From positions 36,109 to 100,108 of the forward strand of contig NZ_JAFFZS010000032.1 of the NCBI RefSeq assembly GCF_016921115.1: a stretch of DNA of 64,000 bases. Direction: 5' to 3'. A model generated the notes under the pieces. That model searched no databases and was not told the DNA's origin. It saw only the letters and a list, made by a program, of their open reading frames with translations. Shown piece by piece: positions 1 through 9,272 of the stretch. Each line of letters begins with the position of its first letter. The first letter of the stretch is position 1. The DNA comes from Streptomyces actuosus. GTDB lineage: Bacteria > Actinomycetota > Actinomycetes > Streptomycetales > Streptomycetaceae. The translations under genes and the position numbers were made by a program.

Positions 1-1114
1 CCAGCAGCCGCACCTCGGACATGGCGAACGGCACGTGCGCGTCGCGGCTGACCCGCACCGCCGGTCCGAAACCGGAGTCGGCGAGGGCTGCCCGCATCCG
101 GTCCGCGTCCATGCCGAACGGGGCGCCGGCCCGCGTCGGCACCGACGACGCGCTGGGCCGGGGCCGCAGCCGGGGCGCCGACGGGGGCCGTGACGCGTCC
201 CCGGGAGCACCGGGTACGCCGCACACCGGGCAGCGGTAGGTGCGCCGCAGCCGGTGGCGGCGGACCGATCCGTCGGCGCGGAGGACCACCAGCTCACCCG
301 GGTTCAGGGGCGCCGCCGCGACCACGGCGCCGTACACCTCGGCGGCGTGCCGCAGCCACGGCGGCCGGGGTGGCACCGGACGCCGACCGCCCGAAAGGGC
401 GGGGGCACGACCGGAGGGTGCAGCCGATGCGGTGGGTGGGACGCCCGCCGGCGCGTCCGGCGCCGTGGGCGCGGCCGGGCCGGAGCGGGCGGGCGCCGCG
501 GCCTCCGCCGACAGGACGGGCCCCGCCGTCGCGGTGTGCCCGGACGGGGAGGAGGTGTCCGCTCCCGCCGCGGCGGGCCGCTCGGAAGGTGCCGGCGGGG
601 CCGGGGGCGTCGCGGCGGCCCTCGACTCGGCGGCGAATCGCAGGAGTTCTTCGCCCTCGGGGCGGTGGCGGTGCGACCGCCGGGTGACCAGGCAGCCGGC
701 GCACGCGGGAGGCGCTCCCGCCTCCCCCGCGGCCTCGGGCGGCAGCCACAGCGGGCCGACGAGGACGCTCCCGGCGTCGACGCGCACCGACAGCAGCCCG
801 GTCCCCCGCACGCGGGCGGTGGACAGGACCGACTGCTCCCATGCCCGGTCGTAGGCGCCGCTGACGGCGACCACACCCACTCCGGGATGCTGCGCCCAGC
901 CGGTCCAGTCCCAGCCCGCGGGGGCGTCCGGACCGGCCAGCACCTCGGCGGCCGCGCCGGTGGCCGGACCGCTCGCGGGGCGATCGGCCGTGGGGGGGAT
1001 CTTGTCGGCCCGGGCCTCGGGACCGCCGGCGGGTCCTCCCTCCGGGGCGGCGGCCCGAACGGGCGGGGCGGAGGCGGAGGGCGCCTGCGGGACCGGTCCG
1101 GCGGCGGCGTTCAT
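1..1114 (-). CDS. YcaO-type azoline cyclodehydratase, N-terminal part (cut by window edge)
   Basis: The frame is open from an ATG at 1114 to the window start, about 371 codons, with no stop. The ATG overlaps the stop of the upstream ThiF-like gene (ATGA), so the two are translationally coupled. After a Pro/Ala-rich N-terminus the protein has a CAGC cysteine pair in the context CAGCLVTRRSHRHRPEGEE. A second pair, CPVC, follows a few hundred residues later, after a long low-complexity Pro/Ala insert. Such Cys pairs, probably zinc-binding, are usual in the N-terminal part of actinobacterial TOMM YcaO proteins, which use ATP to cyclise Cys/Ser/Thr to azolines. The ATP-binding YcaO core itself lies outside the window, so the call rests on the N-terminal features, the position right after the Ocin-ThiF partner, and the rest of the cluster. 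An unrelated C-terminal domain cannot be excluded. Confidence 0.7.
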   Translation of the reverse strand, partial: MNAAAGPVPQAPSASAPPVRAAAPEGGPAGGPEARADKIPPTADRPASGPATGAAAEVLAGPDAPAGWDWTGWAQHPGVGVVAVSGAYDRAWEQSVLSTARVRGTGLLSVRVDAGSVLVGPLWLPPEAAGEAGAPPACAGCLVTRRSHRHRPEGEELLRFAAESRAAATPPAPPAPSERPAAAGADTSSPSGHTATAGPVLSAEAAAPARSGPAAPTAPDAPAGVPPTASAAPSGRAPALSGGRRPVPPRPPWLRHAAEVYGAVVAAAPLNPGELVVLRADGSVRRHRLRRTYRCPVCGVPGAPGDASRPPSAPRLRPRPSASSVPTRAGAPFGMDADRMRAALADSGFGPAVRVSRDAHVPFAMSEVRLL

Positions 1115-3345
1115 CGTCGCTCCAGGAGTCCGCAGGGCAGCGGCAGTTCGGGCAGCACACCGTCGTCGACCAGCCGGTGCGCGATCAGCACGCCCGGCAG
1201 TGCGGCACCGCTGCGGGCCAGGGCCGCGGCCCGCAGTGGTGCGAGCGAGTGCAGCACCCAGGTTCCGGGCGGGCCGTCCCGCCCGTCCGGCCGGGTGCGT
1301 CCGGACTGGACGCGGGCGCAGGACTCGACCAGGGCCGCGTGGACGGCGGACTCCCGTCCGGGGCCCCACTGGCGGCCCAACACGGCGCCGTCGGTGTCCC
1401 GGACGGCGGTCGCCACCCACCAGCCGAGCGGTTCGACCGGACGGAGGTCCAGCCGTACGGGTTGCTCGAAGTGATCGAGCAGGGTGCCCCACAGGGCGCG
1501 CACCTCGTGGTGGGTGACGGAGTCCCAGTCCACGGCACGCGCACCGGGCGCGTGCGGGTGCGGAACCGGTGTGAGCCGCAGCAGGCCGTCCAGCAGCCAC
1601 TGGTGCGTGGTGACGCCCGCGCAGGCGACCGGGCCGCCGGGGGCCTCGGCCTCCGCACCGCCCCTGGCGGTACGCAGTCCGGCGAGCAGTGCCTGTACTC
1701 CGGCGACGGCCCTGCTGGGGCCCCAACCCCACGTGGTGCGCTCGGAGTCGACCCAGCGTACGGAGGCGACGGAGACAGGTACCTGTTCCACGTCGAGGTC
1801 GCGTTCGAACCGTGCGGGTCCCGTCCACCGGGCGGTCAGCGGCGTCGAGGCGGCGTAGGCGCCGGTCGGGTCGGGGGTGGGGGCCCGGCCGTCCGCGAGG
1901 TCGGCCAGCAGCGCGGCGACATCGACGCGCTGCCACCGGCCGGGGACGGCTGCGCCGAACGCCTCCGGTGCTTCGTGTGCTTCGTGCGCGGGTTGCCTCC
2001 CGGTCGTGTCCGGCTTCCCCCCGGGCGGGCCGGACGGTACCCGCCCCACGGCAGTCGAGCGAGCCGCGCGCGGTGCGGTGGCGGACGCGTCGGGGCCGCC
2101 GGCGGAGGCGACGGTGTCCGAGGCCGCCTGGGAGGCGGTGTCGGGGGAGGTGATGGCTTCGTCCTTCTCCGGCCCCGCCGGGCCGTCCCCGTCCGGTCCG
2201 GTCAGGGGGATGCGCCGCGACTCCAGGGCGTGTCCCCACACCAGGGTCAGATGGGGTGCGGTGTCGGCCGCCGGGGGTGCGTCCGGGGCGTGCCCGGAGA
2301 CCTGGTCGGCCGCGGGACCGGACGGGCCGGTGCCCGAGCCGTCCGCCGGATCCGTGCCGATGCCTGTGAGGACCTCGACGCAGGCGCGGGCGGCAAGCGC
2401 CCCGGCGAGGACGGCGCTCATCGGCCGCGGTGTCCGGCCGTCCGGTTCGAGCGCGGCCCAGGACGCGGCCCGCTCCAGGGCCGCCTCCGGGTCCGCGGCC
2501 GGGCCGCGGGGGCCGGGGGTGGCCACGGCGGCCAGATCGGCCCGGGCCACCACGACCACGCAGGGGTGCCCCGCGGTGGACGCGGCCCGCCAGACCTCGG
2601 TCTCGTCGGGGCCGCCGGGCTGGTCCGCATCGGCGACCAGCACGGCGACGTCGGGCGCGCGCCCGGCCCCCGACTCACCGGTCTGCGACCCACCGGGCCT
2701 CTGCTCCCCGGTGGCAGGCTCCCCGGCCCCGGGTGCTTCGGCCTCCTCCGACGCGGGGACGTCCGGCAGGACCCGTACCCGCTCCACTCCGTGGGCGGCG
2801 AGGCCCCGCAGCAGGGCCGGGACCGCCGGTCCGGAGCCGCGCACCTCGACGGTGGCCGACCGCAGCGCTGCGAACACCCCGTAGGGGTCGTCGCTGTGGT
2901 CCTCCAGGAACGCCAGGACGTCGGCGTACCGTTCGGCGGTGCCCGGGTCTGGCTCGGGTGTGTCCAGGGCGTCCAGGTCCAGCAGCACCCCCTGGTCCAG
3001 CAGGGTGCGCAGGACGTGCGCGAGGACGGGGCGTGCCTGCTCGCTGGCGTCGGCCGCGACCAGGTCGTCCAGGCAGGTGCCGTCGGACAGCGGGCCGAGA
3101 TGCCGGTCGAGGAGGGCGAACAGCGCGGGCGGTCCGCCCAGGACGAACGACCGCCGGGTGTGCGAGATGTGCACGCCCCGGGCCACGGGCGCCAGATGGG
3201 CGCCGGGGCGCAGCTTCACCCGGGTGCGGGGGCCGGGGTGGAGCCGCGCCGCCCCGGCGGCGGTCCGGCCGGGCGACGTCTTTGGGCCCGACGGGGCGGT
3301 GCCCTCCGCGCGCGGCGCGGCGGAGGAGGCGGTGGACGCGGTCAT
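1111..3345 (-). CDS. Ocin-ThiF-like cyclodehydratase partner with leader-peptide-binding region
   Basis: A 744-residue protein. In thiazole/oxazole RiPP clusters the Ocin-ThiF-like protein binds the precursor leader through a winged-helix RiPP recognition element and delivers it to the YcaO enzyme. After a low-complexity start, residues about 35-130 (RTRVKLRPGAHLAPV, then FVLGGPPALFALLDRHL) look like the recognition element and the start of the E1-like fold. The middle is interrupted by Pro/Gly/Ala-rich linkers. The C-terminal part (TWGWGPSRAVAGVQALLAGL, LGWWVATAVRD) matches the Ocin-ThiF partner of thiopeptide clusters. I chose the ATG at 3345 because it overlaps the stop of the LanB gene (ATGA). 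An in-frame start further upstream would lie inside LanB. Its length is in the range of TbtF-like proteins, and it is probably not an active adenylating enzyme by itself. Confidence 0.75.
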   Translation of the reverse strand: MTASTASSAAPRAEGTAPSGPKTSPGRTAAGAARLHPGPRTRVKLRPGAHLAPVARGVHISHTRRSFVLGGPPALFALLDRHLGPLSDGTCLDDLVAADASEQARPVLAHVLRTLLDQGVLLDLDALDTPEPDPGTAERYADVLAFLEDHSDDPYGVFAALRSATVEVRGSGPAVPALLRGLAAHGVERVRVLPDVPASEEAEAPGAGEPATGEQRPGGSQTGESGAGRAPDVAVLVADADQPGGPDETEVWRAASTAGHPCVVVVARADLAAVATPGPRGPAADPEAALERAASWAALEPDGRTPRPMSAVLAGALAARACVEVLTGIGTDPADGSGTGPSGPAADQVSGHAPDAPPAADTAPHLTLVWGHALESRRIPLTGPDGDGPAGPEKDEAITSPDTASQAASDTVASAGGPDASATAPRAARSTAVGRVPSGPPGGKPDTTGRQPAHEAHEAPEAFGAAVPGRWQRVDVAALLADLADGRAPTPDPTGAYAASTPLTARWTGPARFERDLDVEQVPVSVASVRWVDSERTTWGWGPSRAVAGVQALLAGLRTARGGAEAEAPGGPVACAGVTTHQWLLDGLLRLTPVPHPHAPGARAVDWDSVTHHEVRALWGTLLDHFEQPVRLDLRPVEPLGWWVATAVRDTDGAVLGRQWGPGRESAVHAALVESCARVQSGRTRPDGRDGPPGTWVLHSLAPLRAAALARSGAALPGVLIAHRLVDDGVLPELPLPCGLLERR

Positions 3346-6008
3346 CGGGCGTCCCCCTCGGGCCGAGCGGTCGCGTCCGGCCGGGCGGGGGTGCCACCGG
3401 ACGGTTCCGGGGGCGGGCCGCCCGCGTCCCCGGCGGGCAGGTCGTACTCGATCGCCCACTCCACCGCGTGCCGCCCGGGCCGGACGCCGGGCAGGGCCTC
3501 CTCCAGGTAGCCGGGGCTGCGGCGGTCCAGCAGCCGGGGCAGCACCCGTGCGGTCAACGCGCTGCCCAGGTCCAGGTACTGCGGCTTGTCGCGGCGCCGG
3601 GCCTGCACGTAGGCGCGCACGCCGTCGTCACCCTCGCGGGACGGCAGACCGCCCAGCGGGGTCTTGGCGAGGACCTCCTCGGGCACGTCGTGGGCGGCGC
3701 GCCAGTCGGTCAGCGCGATCAGGTGCTCCGCCTCGCCGAGCGCACCGGCCTCCGCGGGGAAGTCGTCCCCCGGGTACCAGCGGCGGCGCTCCAGCACCAC
3801 CTGACCGGCCGTCAGCCTGGGCAGGACCATGGTGTGTCCGGCCGGCTCGCCGGCCCGTAGCCGGCGGACGCGGACGCCGGCCAGCGGGTCCAGGGTGACG
3901 CGTCCGCTGTCCGCCAGCCACATGGCGATGCGCAGCGGCGCCGGCAGCAGCTCCGACCACTTCATGCCGCAGGTGACCGGGACCACGGTGCGCCCGTCGC
4001 GGTCGGTCAGGGAGAGGGTGTCGGTGGCCGGGTCGTGGTCGAGGTGCAGGCCTGCCCAGTCCTCCGGCGCGAGGGTGTCCGGCAGCAGGGGGATCCGGTG
4101 GTTGATGTTCGCGTTGTGCAGGCCGCGGTCCTCCAGCACCGTTCCGCCCGCGCTGCCGAACTGGCGCAGCACCCGCGTCGCGGTGCGCTCGGCCGTGTCG
4201 CCGCCGAGTTCCCGGTCGGGGCCCAGGAAGCGGCTGCCGAGCAGGTTCCGGCCGCCGTAGCAGTCGTTGAGCACGAGCCGCCCGTCGGCCGGCTGCACCA
4301 GCAGCGCGTACGAGGCCGCCCGGCGGCGGAAGAACGCCGGCACGCGGTCGGCGAACGCGGCCAGCGCGGCCGGGTCGAGGGCCGCCTCGGGCTCGCCTCC
4401 GGCGGCGTCGACGGCCCGCAGCACGTGGCCCACCGCCTCCGAGCGCAACGCCAGCAGTTCGGCCAGGGCACCGTTCGGCGGGCCGAAGTCCTCGGCGGTG
4501 GCGGCGCTCAGCGAGGTCTCGCGCCGGTAGACCATGGTCACCAGGTCGTCGGCGGCGTCCAGCAGGCCGACACGGGTGCCGGGTCCGTAGCGGTCGGCGA
4601 AGGCCGTGCAGAGCAGGGCGCGCACCTCGTGGTGGCGGTCGAAGACGGAGAGGAACGAGGTGACGTCGGCCAGGTCGGCCAGGGCCGCACCGTATCCCTC
4701 GTCGGTGACCTGGGCGGGCGGCAGCACCAGGTCCTCGTTGACGTGCAACCGGGCGGGCCTGAGCGAACGGGCGTTGAGGTCGGCCTCGGCGCGGCGCAGC
4801 CGGGTCAGGGCGGCCACCCGGCCGCTGACGCCGCCGGCCGCCAGATCGCGCAGTGCGCGTTCGGTCTCGTCCAGGACGGGCAGCGCGTCCGGGTCCTGCC
4901 GTCGCAGCACGGCGCGGGCGGCGGGCAGGGGGTCGGCGAGCTGCTCGTCGAGGGCGGGGCCGGGTTGCAGGATGCCCGCGGCCAGTGCCTGCGCGAGGAA
5001 CCCGGCGGTGCGGGCCGGCGGCAGACCGAGCCGTGCGGTGAGTTCCGCCGCGAGTGCCTCGGTGCGGATCGGGCCCAGGGCGGTGAGGGCCAGCAGCACG
5101 GACAGCGGGCGGGTGAGCGAGGCGCTGACCAGCGTCGCGCCGGAGGTGAGGCGGCGGACGAAACGCACCTGGGAGTCGTCGGCCCGCAGGGTGCGGTTGC
5201 TCTCGACGACGGCGGGCAGTCCGGCCGCGGCCCGCTCCGCGTCCCAGGGCCGCTCACCGGCGCCGGTGACCACGGCACCGAACAGCGCGCGGTCCAGGGA
5301 GACGAACGCACGGGCGGAGCGGCGGTCGAAGTCGCCGGCGTCCAGCCGCCGCCCCTGCGGGGACCAGTGGGCGAAGCCGACCGCGGTGAAGCGGGACAGC
5401 GGGCTGGTGCGCACCATGGCCCGGGTCAGGTGCTGGAGGATGCCGCGTTCGGACTTGCGGAGCCGGGCGGAGGGGTCCGCGAAGCCGGAGCGGTAGCGCC
5501 GGACGGCGTCCAGGACCTGCGGTGAGTTCAGTGCCAGCGAGAGCTGGAACGGTTCGGCGGCGCACAGTTCGGCGAGCACGGCCCGCTCGTGGGCGACCAG
5601 TTCGCCGTGTCCCGCGGTCAGCGCGGCCCGTGCGAGCAGCGACCGCTGCCGGGCGTCGAGCCAGGCGGCGACCGCGGGCGGCCAGTCACCGGCCATCAGG
5701 GCGGGTGCCGGGTCCCGCTGGTTGTGGATGTCCCGGCGCAGTTGCAGGGCGCGATGCCGGTCCCGGCCGGTGGCCCGGCCCGCCACCTCGTACAGCTCGT
5801 CGCAGGCCTGGTCGGCGACCTTCGCTGCGTCGGTCCCGGCGGCGGCCAGGGCGCGCAGGGCGACGGTCAGGCCGGGGGCGCCCAGACGGCGGCCGGGCAG
5901 CGGGTTGACCCGCATCAGCAGGGTGTCGGCGAGGACCGGCCGGCTCGCGCGGGCGGGTTCCGCCGGCTGCGGCGGAGAGGTCGGCTCGACGGAGGTGTCG
6001 ACGGACAT
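3342..6008 (-). CDS. LanB-type dehydratase, glutamylation domain protein
   Basis: 888 residues, the usual size for a stand-alone glutamylation half of a split class I lanthipeptide dehydratase. The family esterifies Ser/Thr of a precursor with glutamate from glutamyl-tRNA; a separate elimination protein then forms dehydroalanine. Family features are VLADTLLMRVNPLPG near the N-terminus, SERGILQHLTRAMVRTSPLS and RFTAVGFAHW around residues 190-220, an acidic-basic central part, and FPAEAGALGEAEHLIALTDW near the C-terminus. The ATG at 6008 has an AGGAAGG ribosome-binding site 12-13 bases upstream. The elimination domain is encoded separately at 7866-9125. Together they would dehydrate the serine run of the precursor at 9273-9479. 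A lone ester-forming enzyme for a non-Dha product is the less likely alternative. Confidence 0.85.
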   Translation of the reverse strand: MSVDTSVEPTSPPQPAEPARASRPVLADTLLMRVNPLPGRRLGAPGLTVALRALAAAGTDAAKVADQACDELYEVAGRATGRDRHRALQLRRDIHNQRDPAPALMAGDWPPAVAAWLDARQRSLLARAALTAGHGELVAHERAVLAELCAAEPFQLSLALNSPQVLDAVRRYRSGFADPSARLRKSERGILQHLTRAMVRTSPLSRFTAVGFAHWSPQGRRLDAGDFDRRSARAFVSLDRALFGAVVTGAGERPWDAERAAAGLPAVVESNRTLRADDSQVRFVRRLTSGATLVSASLTRPLSVLLALTALGPIRTEALAAELTARLGLPPARTAGFLAQALAAGILQPGPALDEQLADPLPAARAVLRRQDPDALPVLDETERALRDLAAGGVSGRVAALTRLRRAEADLNARSLRPARLHVNEDLVLPPAQVTDEGYGAALADLADVTSFLSVFDRHHEVRALLCTAFADRYGPGTRVGLLDAADDLVTMVYRRETSLSAATAEDFGPPNGALAELLALRSEAVGHVLRAVDAAGGEPEAALDPAALAAFADRVPAFFRRRAASYALLVQPADGRLVLNDCYGGRNLLGSRFLGPDRELGGDTAERTATRVLRQFGSAGGTVLEDRGLHNANINHRIPLLPDTLAPEDWAGLHLDHDPATDTLSLTDRDGRTVVPVTCGMKWSELLPAPLRIAMWLADSGRVTLDPLAGVRVRRLRAGEPAGHTMVLPRLTAGQVVLERRRWYPGDDFPAEAGALGEAEHLIALTDWRAAHDVPEEVLAKTPLGGLPSREGDDGVRAYVQARRRDKPQYLDLGSALTARVLPRLLDRRSPGYLEEALPGVRPGRHAVEWAIEYDLPAGDAGGPPPEPSGGTPARPDATARPEGDAR

Positions 6009-6441
6009 GACGGGCGGTCACCTTCCTGTGCGGGCCCGACGGACGGGCGGGCGGGCCCGGGGTTCACTGCGGGGCGGCGGACGGAGCCGGTACGTGCGGC
6101 CGGCCGGTCGGCCCGGCCGGTCATCCGGACCAGCTCCCCGGACCGGCGTCCCGGACCGGATGACCGGCCCCGGGGCTCCCGGTCGAAGGACCTGTGCGGG
6201 ACTCCGCACCGGGTCTCCGGACGGGAGTCCCGGGCCAAGAGCCCAGGCCGGGTCACGGGCCGGCAGCCGGACCGACGACCGGGCAGGTGCCCTGCCCGGA
6301 GGCGGTGTCCGGGGCGGGGCGGGACCACCCGGCCGGGGCGCCCGGCGGGCCGGGCCTACGGAGCCCGGCCCGCCGGGGGTACCGCAGCGGTGGTCACGGG
6401 CCCTACGGGGAAGGGGCCCCGGGACCTCCGCGGCGGTGGCT
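6009..6441. other. 433-bp gap between LLM oxidoreductase and LanB genes
   Basis: No credible gene. The stretch is extremely GC-rich, with many short CCGG-type repeats and hairpins, including CGGGCAG/CTGCCCG around 6281-6299 and the long hairpin listed separately. Frames open here on both strands have low-complexity Arg/Pro/Gly translations and no family match. The LanB start with its own ribosome-binding site lies at the 6008 end, so a promoter for LanB could be here, but no clear -10/-35 is visible. Confidence 0.6.
6341..6377 (-). terminator. Perfect 15-bp hairpin after the LLM oxidoreductase gene
   Basis: CCCGGCGGGCCGGGC (6341-6355) and its exact complement (6363-6377) enclose a 7-base loop. 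It begins 65 bases past the stop of the oxidoreductase gene. There is no U-tract, which is common for actinobacterial terminators. It could reduce readthrough into LanB or stabilise the upstream message. Confidence 0.6.
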
Positions 6442-7524
6442 TCACACGGTGGCGGCGGCCGGTTCGGCCGGGGCACCGTCCAGGAGCGGCATCACCTCGG
6501 AGGCGAACAGCTCCAGGCTGCGGAAGGCCTCCGCACCGCCCAGCCCGCCGAAGTCGGTCTGCCACAGCAGCACGTCGGCGGCCAGCCGCTCCTGGAAGCG
6601 GCCGATCTGGTCCGCCACGTGCGCCGGGGAGCCGACGAAGGCGGTGCCCGAGGAACGCAGGTCCTTCGCGGTGAGGGTGCGGGCGATCCGGTTGAAGCCG
6701 GTGTAGCCCTGGTAGTCGCTGGAGGTGGTGTCGTCCCAGCGGGTCAGGGCGGAGGTCCACACCTTGAGATAGCGGTCCAGGTGGATGTCGGCGACGCGGC
6801 GGGCCTCCTGGTCGGTCTCCGCCACGAACAGCGGCAGACTGGCCGCGACCCGGGGTGCCGCCCCGGCACCGTGGGCACGGGCGAAGCTCTCCCGGTAGGA
6901 GCCGACCAGAGCGTCGTCGAAGGAGGTGCCGGAGGGCGTGATGAGCAGTCCGTGCCCCAGCTCCCCGATGCGCACGAAGCTCTCCGGGGACCGCACCGCG
7001 GCGATCCAGAACGGCGGTCGCGGTGCTTGTGCGGGCCGGGGCAGCACGGTGGCGTCCCGGAACGAGAAGAACGGGGTGTCGAGCGTGACGCCCTCCTCCG
7101 TGAGCAGCCGCCCCACGGCGTCGACGGTGGCCTCGAAGCGGGCCCGGCTGCCGTCCATCGGCACACCGAGCGCCTCGAACTCGTAGGGCAGGTAGGCACG
7201 GGCGAAACCGATCTCCAGTCGGCCGTCGCTGATGGCGTCCACCATGGCGATGCGGGACGCCAGGTCGATGGGGTGGTGGAACACCGGCAGCACGCAGCCG
7301 GTCATCAGCCTGACCGACCGGGTCTGGGCGGCCACCGCCGACAGGAACGCCAGGGGGCTGGGGCAGTAGCCGCCGTAGGGGTGCAGGTAGTGCTCGGTCA
7401 TCTTGACGTAGTGCATTCCGGACTCGTCGGCGATCCGGGACATGCGCAGCACGTCGCTGAAGTACTCGGTGGCGGGCTTGGTGTCCGGTGCGGAGTCGGG
7501 CAGGAAGGACACGCCGAAGCGCAT
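6442..7524 (-). CDS. LLM-class flavin/F420-dependent oxidoreductase of the RiPP cluster
   Basis: 360 residues, a luciferase-like monooxygenase (TIM-barrel) protein. It opens MRFGVSFLPDSAPDTKPATEY and carries MHYVKMTEHYLHPYGGY, LASRIAMVDAISDGRLEIG, FARAYLPYEFEALG and WIAAVRSPESFVRIGE, all typical of the LLM family that binds FMN or F420. I chose the ATG at 7524, which has GGAG seven bases upstream, over an earlier in-frame ATG at 7572. In a RiPP setting, such enzymes are known to reduce dehydroalanine to D-alanine (the F420H2-dependent LxmJ and the LanJC group). No McbC/SagB-type azoline dehydrogenase is visible in the window, so azoline oxidation is an alternative role. The exact reaction is inference. 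Confidence 0.75.
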   Translation of the reverse strand: MRFGVSFLPDSAPDTKPATEYFSDVLRMSRIADESGMHYVKMTEHYLHPYGGYCPSPLAFLSAVAAQTRSVRLMTGCVLPVFHHPIDLASRIAMVDAISDGRLEIGFARAYLPYEFEALGVPMDGSRARFEATVDAVGRLLTEEGVTLDTPFFSFRDATVLPRPAQAPRPPFWIAAVRSPESFVRIGELGHGLLITPSGTSFDDALVGSYRESFARAHGAGAAPRVAASLPLFVAETDQEARRVADIHLDRYLKVWTSALTRWDDTTSSDYQGYTGFNRIARTLTAKDLRSSGTAFVGSPAHVADQIGRFQERLAADVLLWQTDFGGLGGAEAFRSLELFASEVMPLLDGAPAEPAAATV

Positions 7525-7865
7525 GGTGGTCTCCAAAAGGGTGTCTCGGCCCGGTGTGGGCGGCGGTGGCACCGCATCCGGGCCGGGCCCGGCGCCGGGC
7601 GCCTCGCGGAGGCGGGTCCGGGACGGTGCGGGCGGGATCGGGGGCCCGCGCGGCGGGGGCCCGGTGCGGGCGGGCCGGTCACCGGAGCGGGCGCGGGAGG
7701 CAGAGCGAACGGGTGCCGGGCGGACGGGGGACGACGGCGTACGGGTGCGGGGCGGGCCGGGGCGTGCGGGCCCCCGTCAGGCCGGCAGGCCCCGGCCCTG
7801 GTGCCGGGCCGCCCCCGAGGCCCGGCCGTGCGGTGGTGGCGTGGCGGCTCGCGAGGTCCGGGACA
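7525..7865. other. 341-bp gap before the LLM oxidoreductase
   Basis: Nothing gene-like was found. The sequence is almost pure G/C with scattered CGGGCCGG-type repeats. Frames open across it translate to Arg/Pro/Gly low complexity. The ribosome-binding site of the oxidoreductase (TTTTGGAG) is at the 7525 end. Confidence 0.5.
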
Positions 7866-9125
7866 TCATGGGCCGGGCACCGGTGGCCGGGCCGCCGCCT
7901 CGACGGCGGTGCGCACCCGTTCGGGGAGTTCCCGCTCGGCGAAGCCGGACATGCGCTCCAGCCAGGTCTCGCCCAGCAGTTCGTCGGCGGCTTCGCTCAC
8001 CCCGTAGCACAGGTAGTAGCGCCGCAGCGGGCTGACGCCCAGGCAGGTGAGGGCCGAATAGAGGGAGTTGAGGACGAGCCGGTGGGCGGTCTGCCAGTAC
8101 GGTTCGCTGACGGTGATACCGCTGTGGTGGGCCGCGGTGTGGAAGGCGTTGGGCACCGGACGGTCGTCGGTGGGGGCCGTGGCCGACCCCAGGGCGCCCA
8201 GTGTCTCGTCGGTGATCAGACCCGTCGCGGTGAACGCTTCGGCGGCGCCCCGGCAGCGGGCGAACGCCGCGGCCCAGTGCGCCAGCACGGGCGAGCCGGG
8301 CGGAGCCCCGGCGGAGCCGGGGGCCGACGGATCCCGGGCGACGGCGGAGGCCGACGGCTCCTGGGGAACGGCGGCGGACAGTGGCTGCTCGGCGACGGCG
8401 GCGGCGAAGAACTCCCGGTCCCTCGCGTACCGTTCGCGGAATGCGGCCCGCAGGTCGGTGCGCCCGCCGACCGCCGACATCACGCCCTCGGCGTGCGAAC
8501 GGTAGGGCAGCGTGCCCACGCCCAGCCCGTACGGATGGCCGCGGGCCAGCAGGGCGAGCACCCGCGTCACCAGGCGCAGGACGTCCGTGCCGTCCGCGCC
8601 GGTACCGTCCCCGGCGTCCGCCGGACCGGTGCCGAGCCCCGGTGCCGGGGGGTCCGGTACGGCGCCCACGCTGTGCAGCAGCGGGGACAGCAGATGGGAC
8701 GACAGCTGGTCTCGGGCGTCGACCAGGGCGGGCGTCCAGCCCGGCGGGGGTCCGGTCTCCTCGTCCACTTCCACCACGCCCTGGGCGCGCAGCGGCGGAT
8801 GGGGCGGCGGGACGTTCTCCCAGCGGCCCAGCTCCGCGGCCCGCGCCCGGTAGGCCACCTCGTCGGGGGCGGTCGCGGGCAACGACCGGGCGGCCCGGCC
8901 GGCCAGCGCCGCGAAGTCGTCCAGAAGCAGGGTGTTGCTGGCCAGGGGACGCAGGGTGATCCGCAGGTGGGAGCCGCCCAGCCAGCCCCGGCGCACATGC
9001 GCCAGCGGCACCCACTGCCGTGCCGTCAACTCCCGGAGCGGACCGGCCAGCAGGCGCAGCAGCGGCAGCGGGTCCGTCGAGTGATCGTGGACCCGTACGA
9101 TGCGGGTCCGTCCGGGCAGATCCAC
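7866..9125 (-). CDS. LanB-type elimination (SpaB C-terminal) domain protein, thiopeptide type
   Basis: 419 residues from a GTG at 9125 that has GGAGGAG seven bases upstream; earlier in-frame GTGs near 9221 lack such a site. The N-terminal part (ARQWVPLAHVRRGWLGG, SHLRITLRPLASNTL) matches the start of the LanB C-terminal/thiopeptide-type biosynthesis domain. The C-terminal part (YWQTAHRLVLNSLYSALTCL, GVSPLRRYYLCYGVSE) resembles its helical end. The family either eliminates glutamate from glutamylated Ser/Thr or catalyses [4+2] pyridine formation. Because the core peptide is short and its cysteines are all terminal, elimination is the more likely role, paired with the protein at 3342-6008. The middle carries a low-complexity Pro/Ala insert. 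Confidence 0.7.
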   Translation of the reverse strand: MDLPGRTRIVRVHDHSTDPLPLLRLLAGPLRELTARQWVPLAHVRRGWLGGSHLRITLRPLASNTLLLDDFAALAGRAARSLPATAPDEVAYRARAAELGRWENVPPPHPPLRAQGVVEVDEETGPPPGWTPALVDARDQLSSHLLSPLLHSVGAVPDPPAPGLGTGPADAGDGTGADGTDVLRLVTRVLALLARGHPYGLGVGTLPYRSHAEGVMSAVGGRTDLRAAFRERYARDREFFAAAVAEQPLSAAVPQEPSASAVARDPSAPGSAGAPPGSPVLAHWAAAFARCRGAAEAFTATGLITDETLGALGSATAPTDDRPVPNAFHTAAHHSGITVSEPYWQTAHRLVLNSLYSALTCLGVSPLRRYYLCYGVSEAADELLGETWLERMSGFAERELPERVRTAVEAAARPPVPGP

Positions 9126-9272
9126 GCGAGACTCCTCCGGGAGGGGCGCGGGGGGACCCTGGTGGACCGTGGTCCCCCCGCCGTGATGAGCGTTGTTCGA
9201 GCCGGCCGGCGGCCGGCGCACACATGAGCCCGGGCTGAGGACCGGACCGCAAGCGCCGTCAGTGCCGGACGG

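Noticed and set aside
6194..6706. Plus-strand gene before the LLM oxidoreductase
   Set aside because: It overlaps antisense with the oxidoreductase and consists of low-complexity Arg/Pro/Gly sequence.
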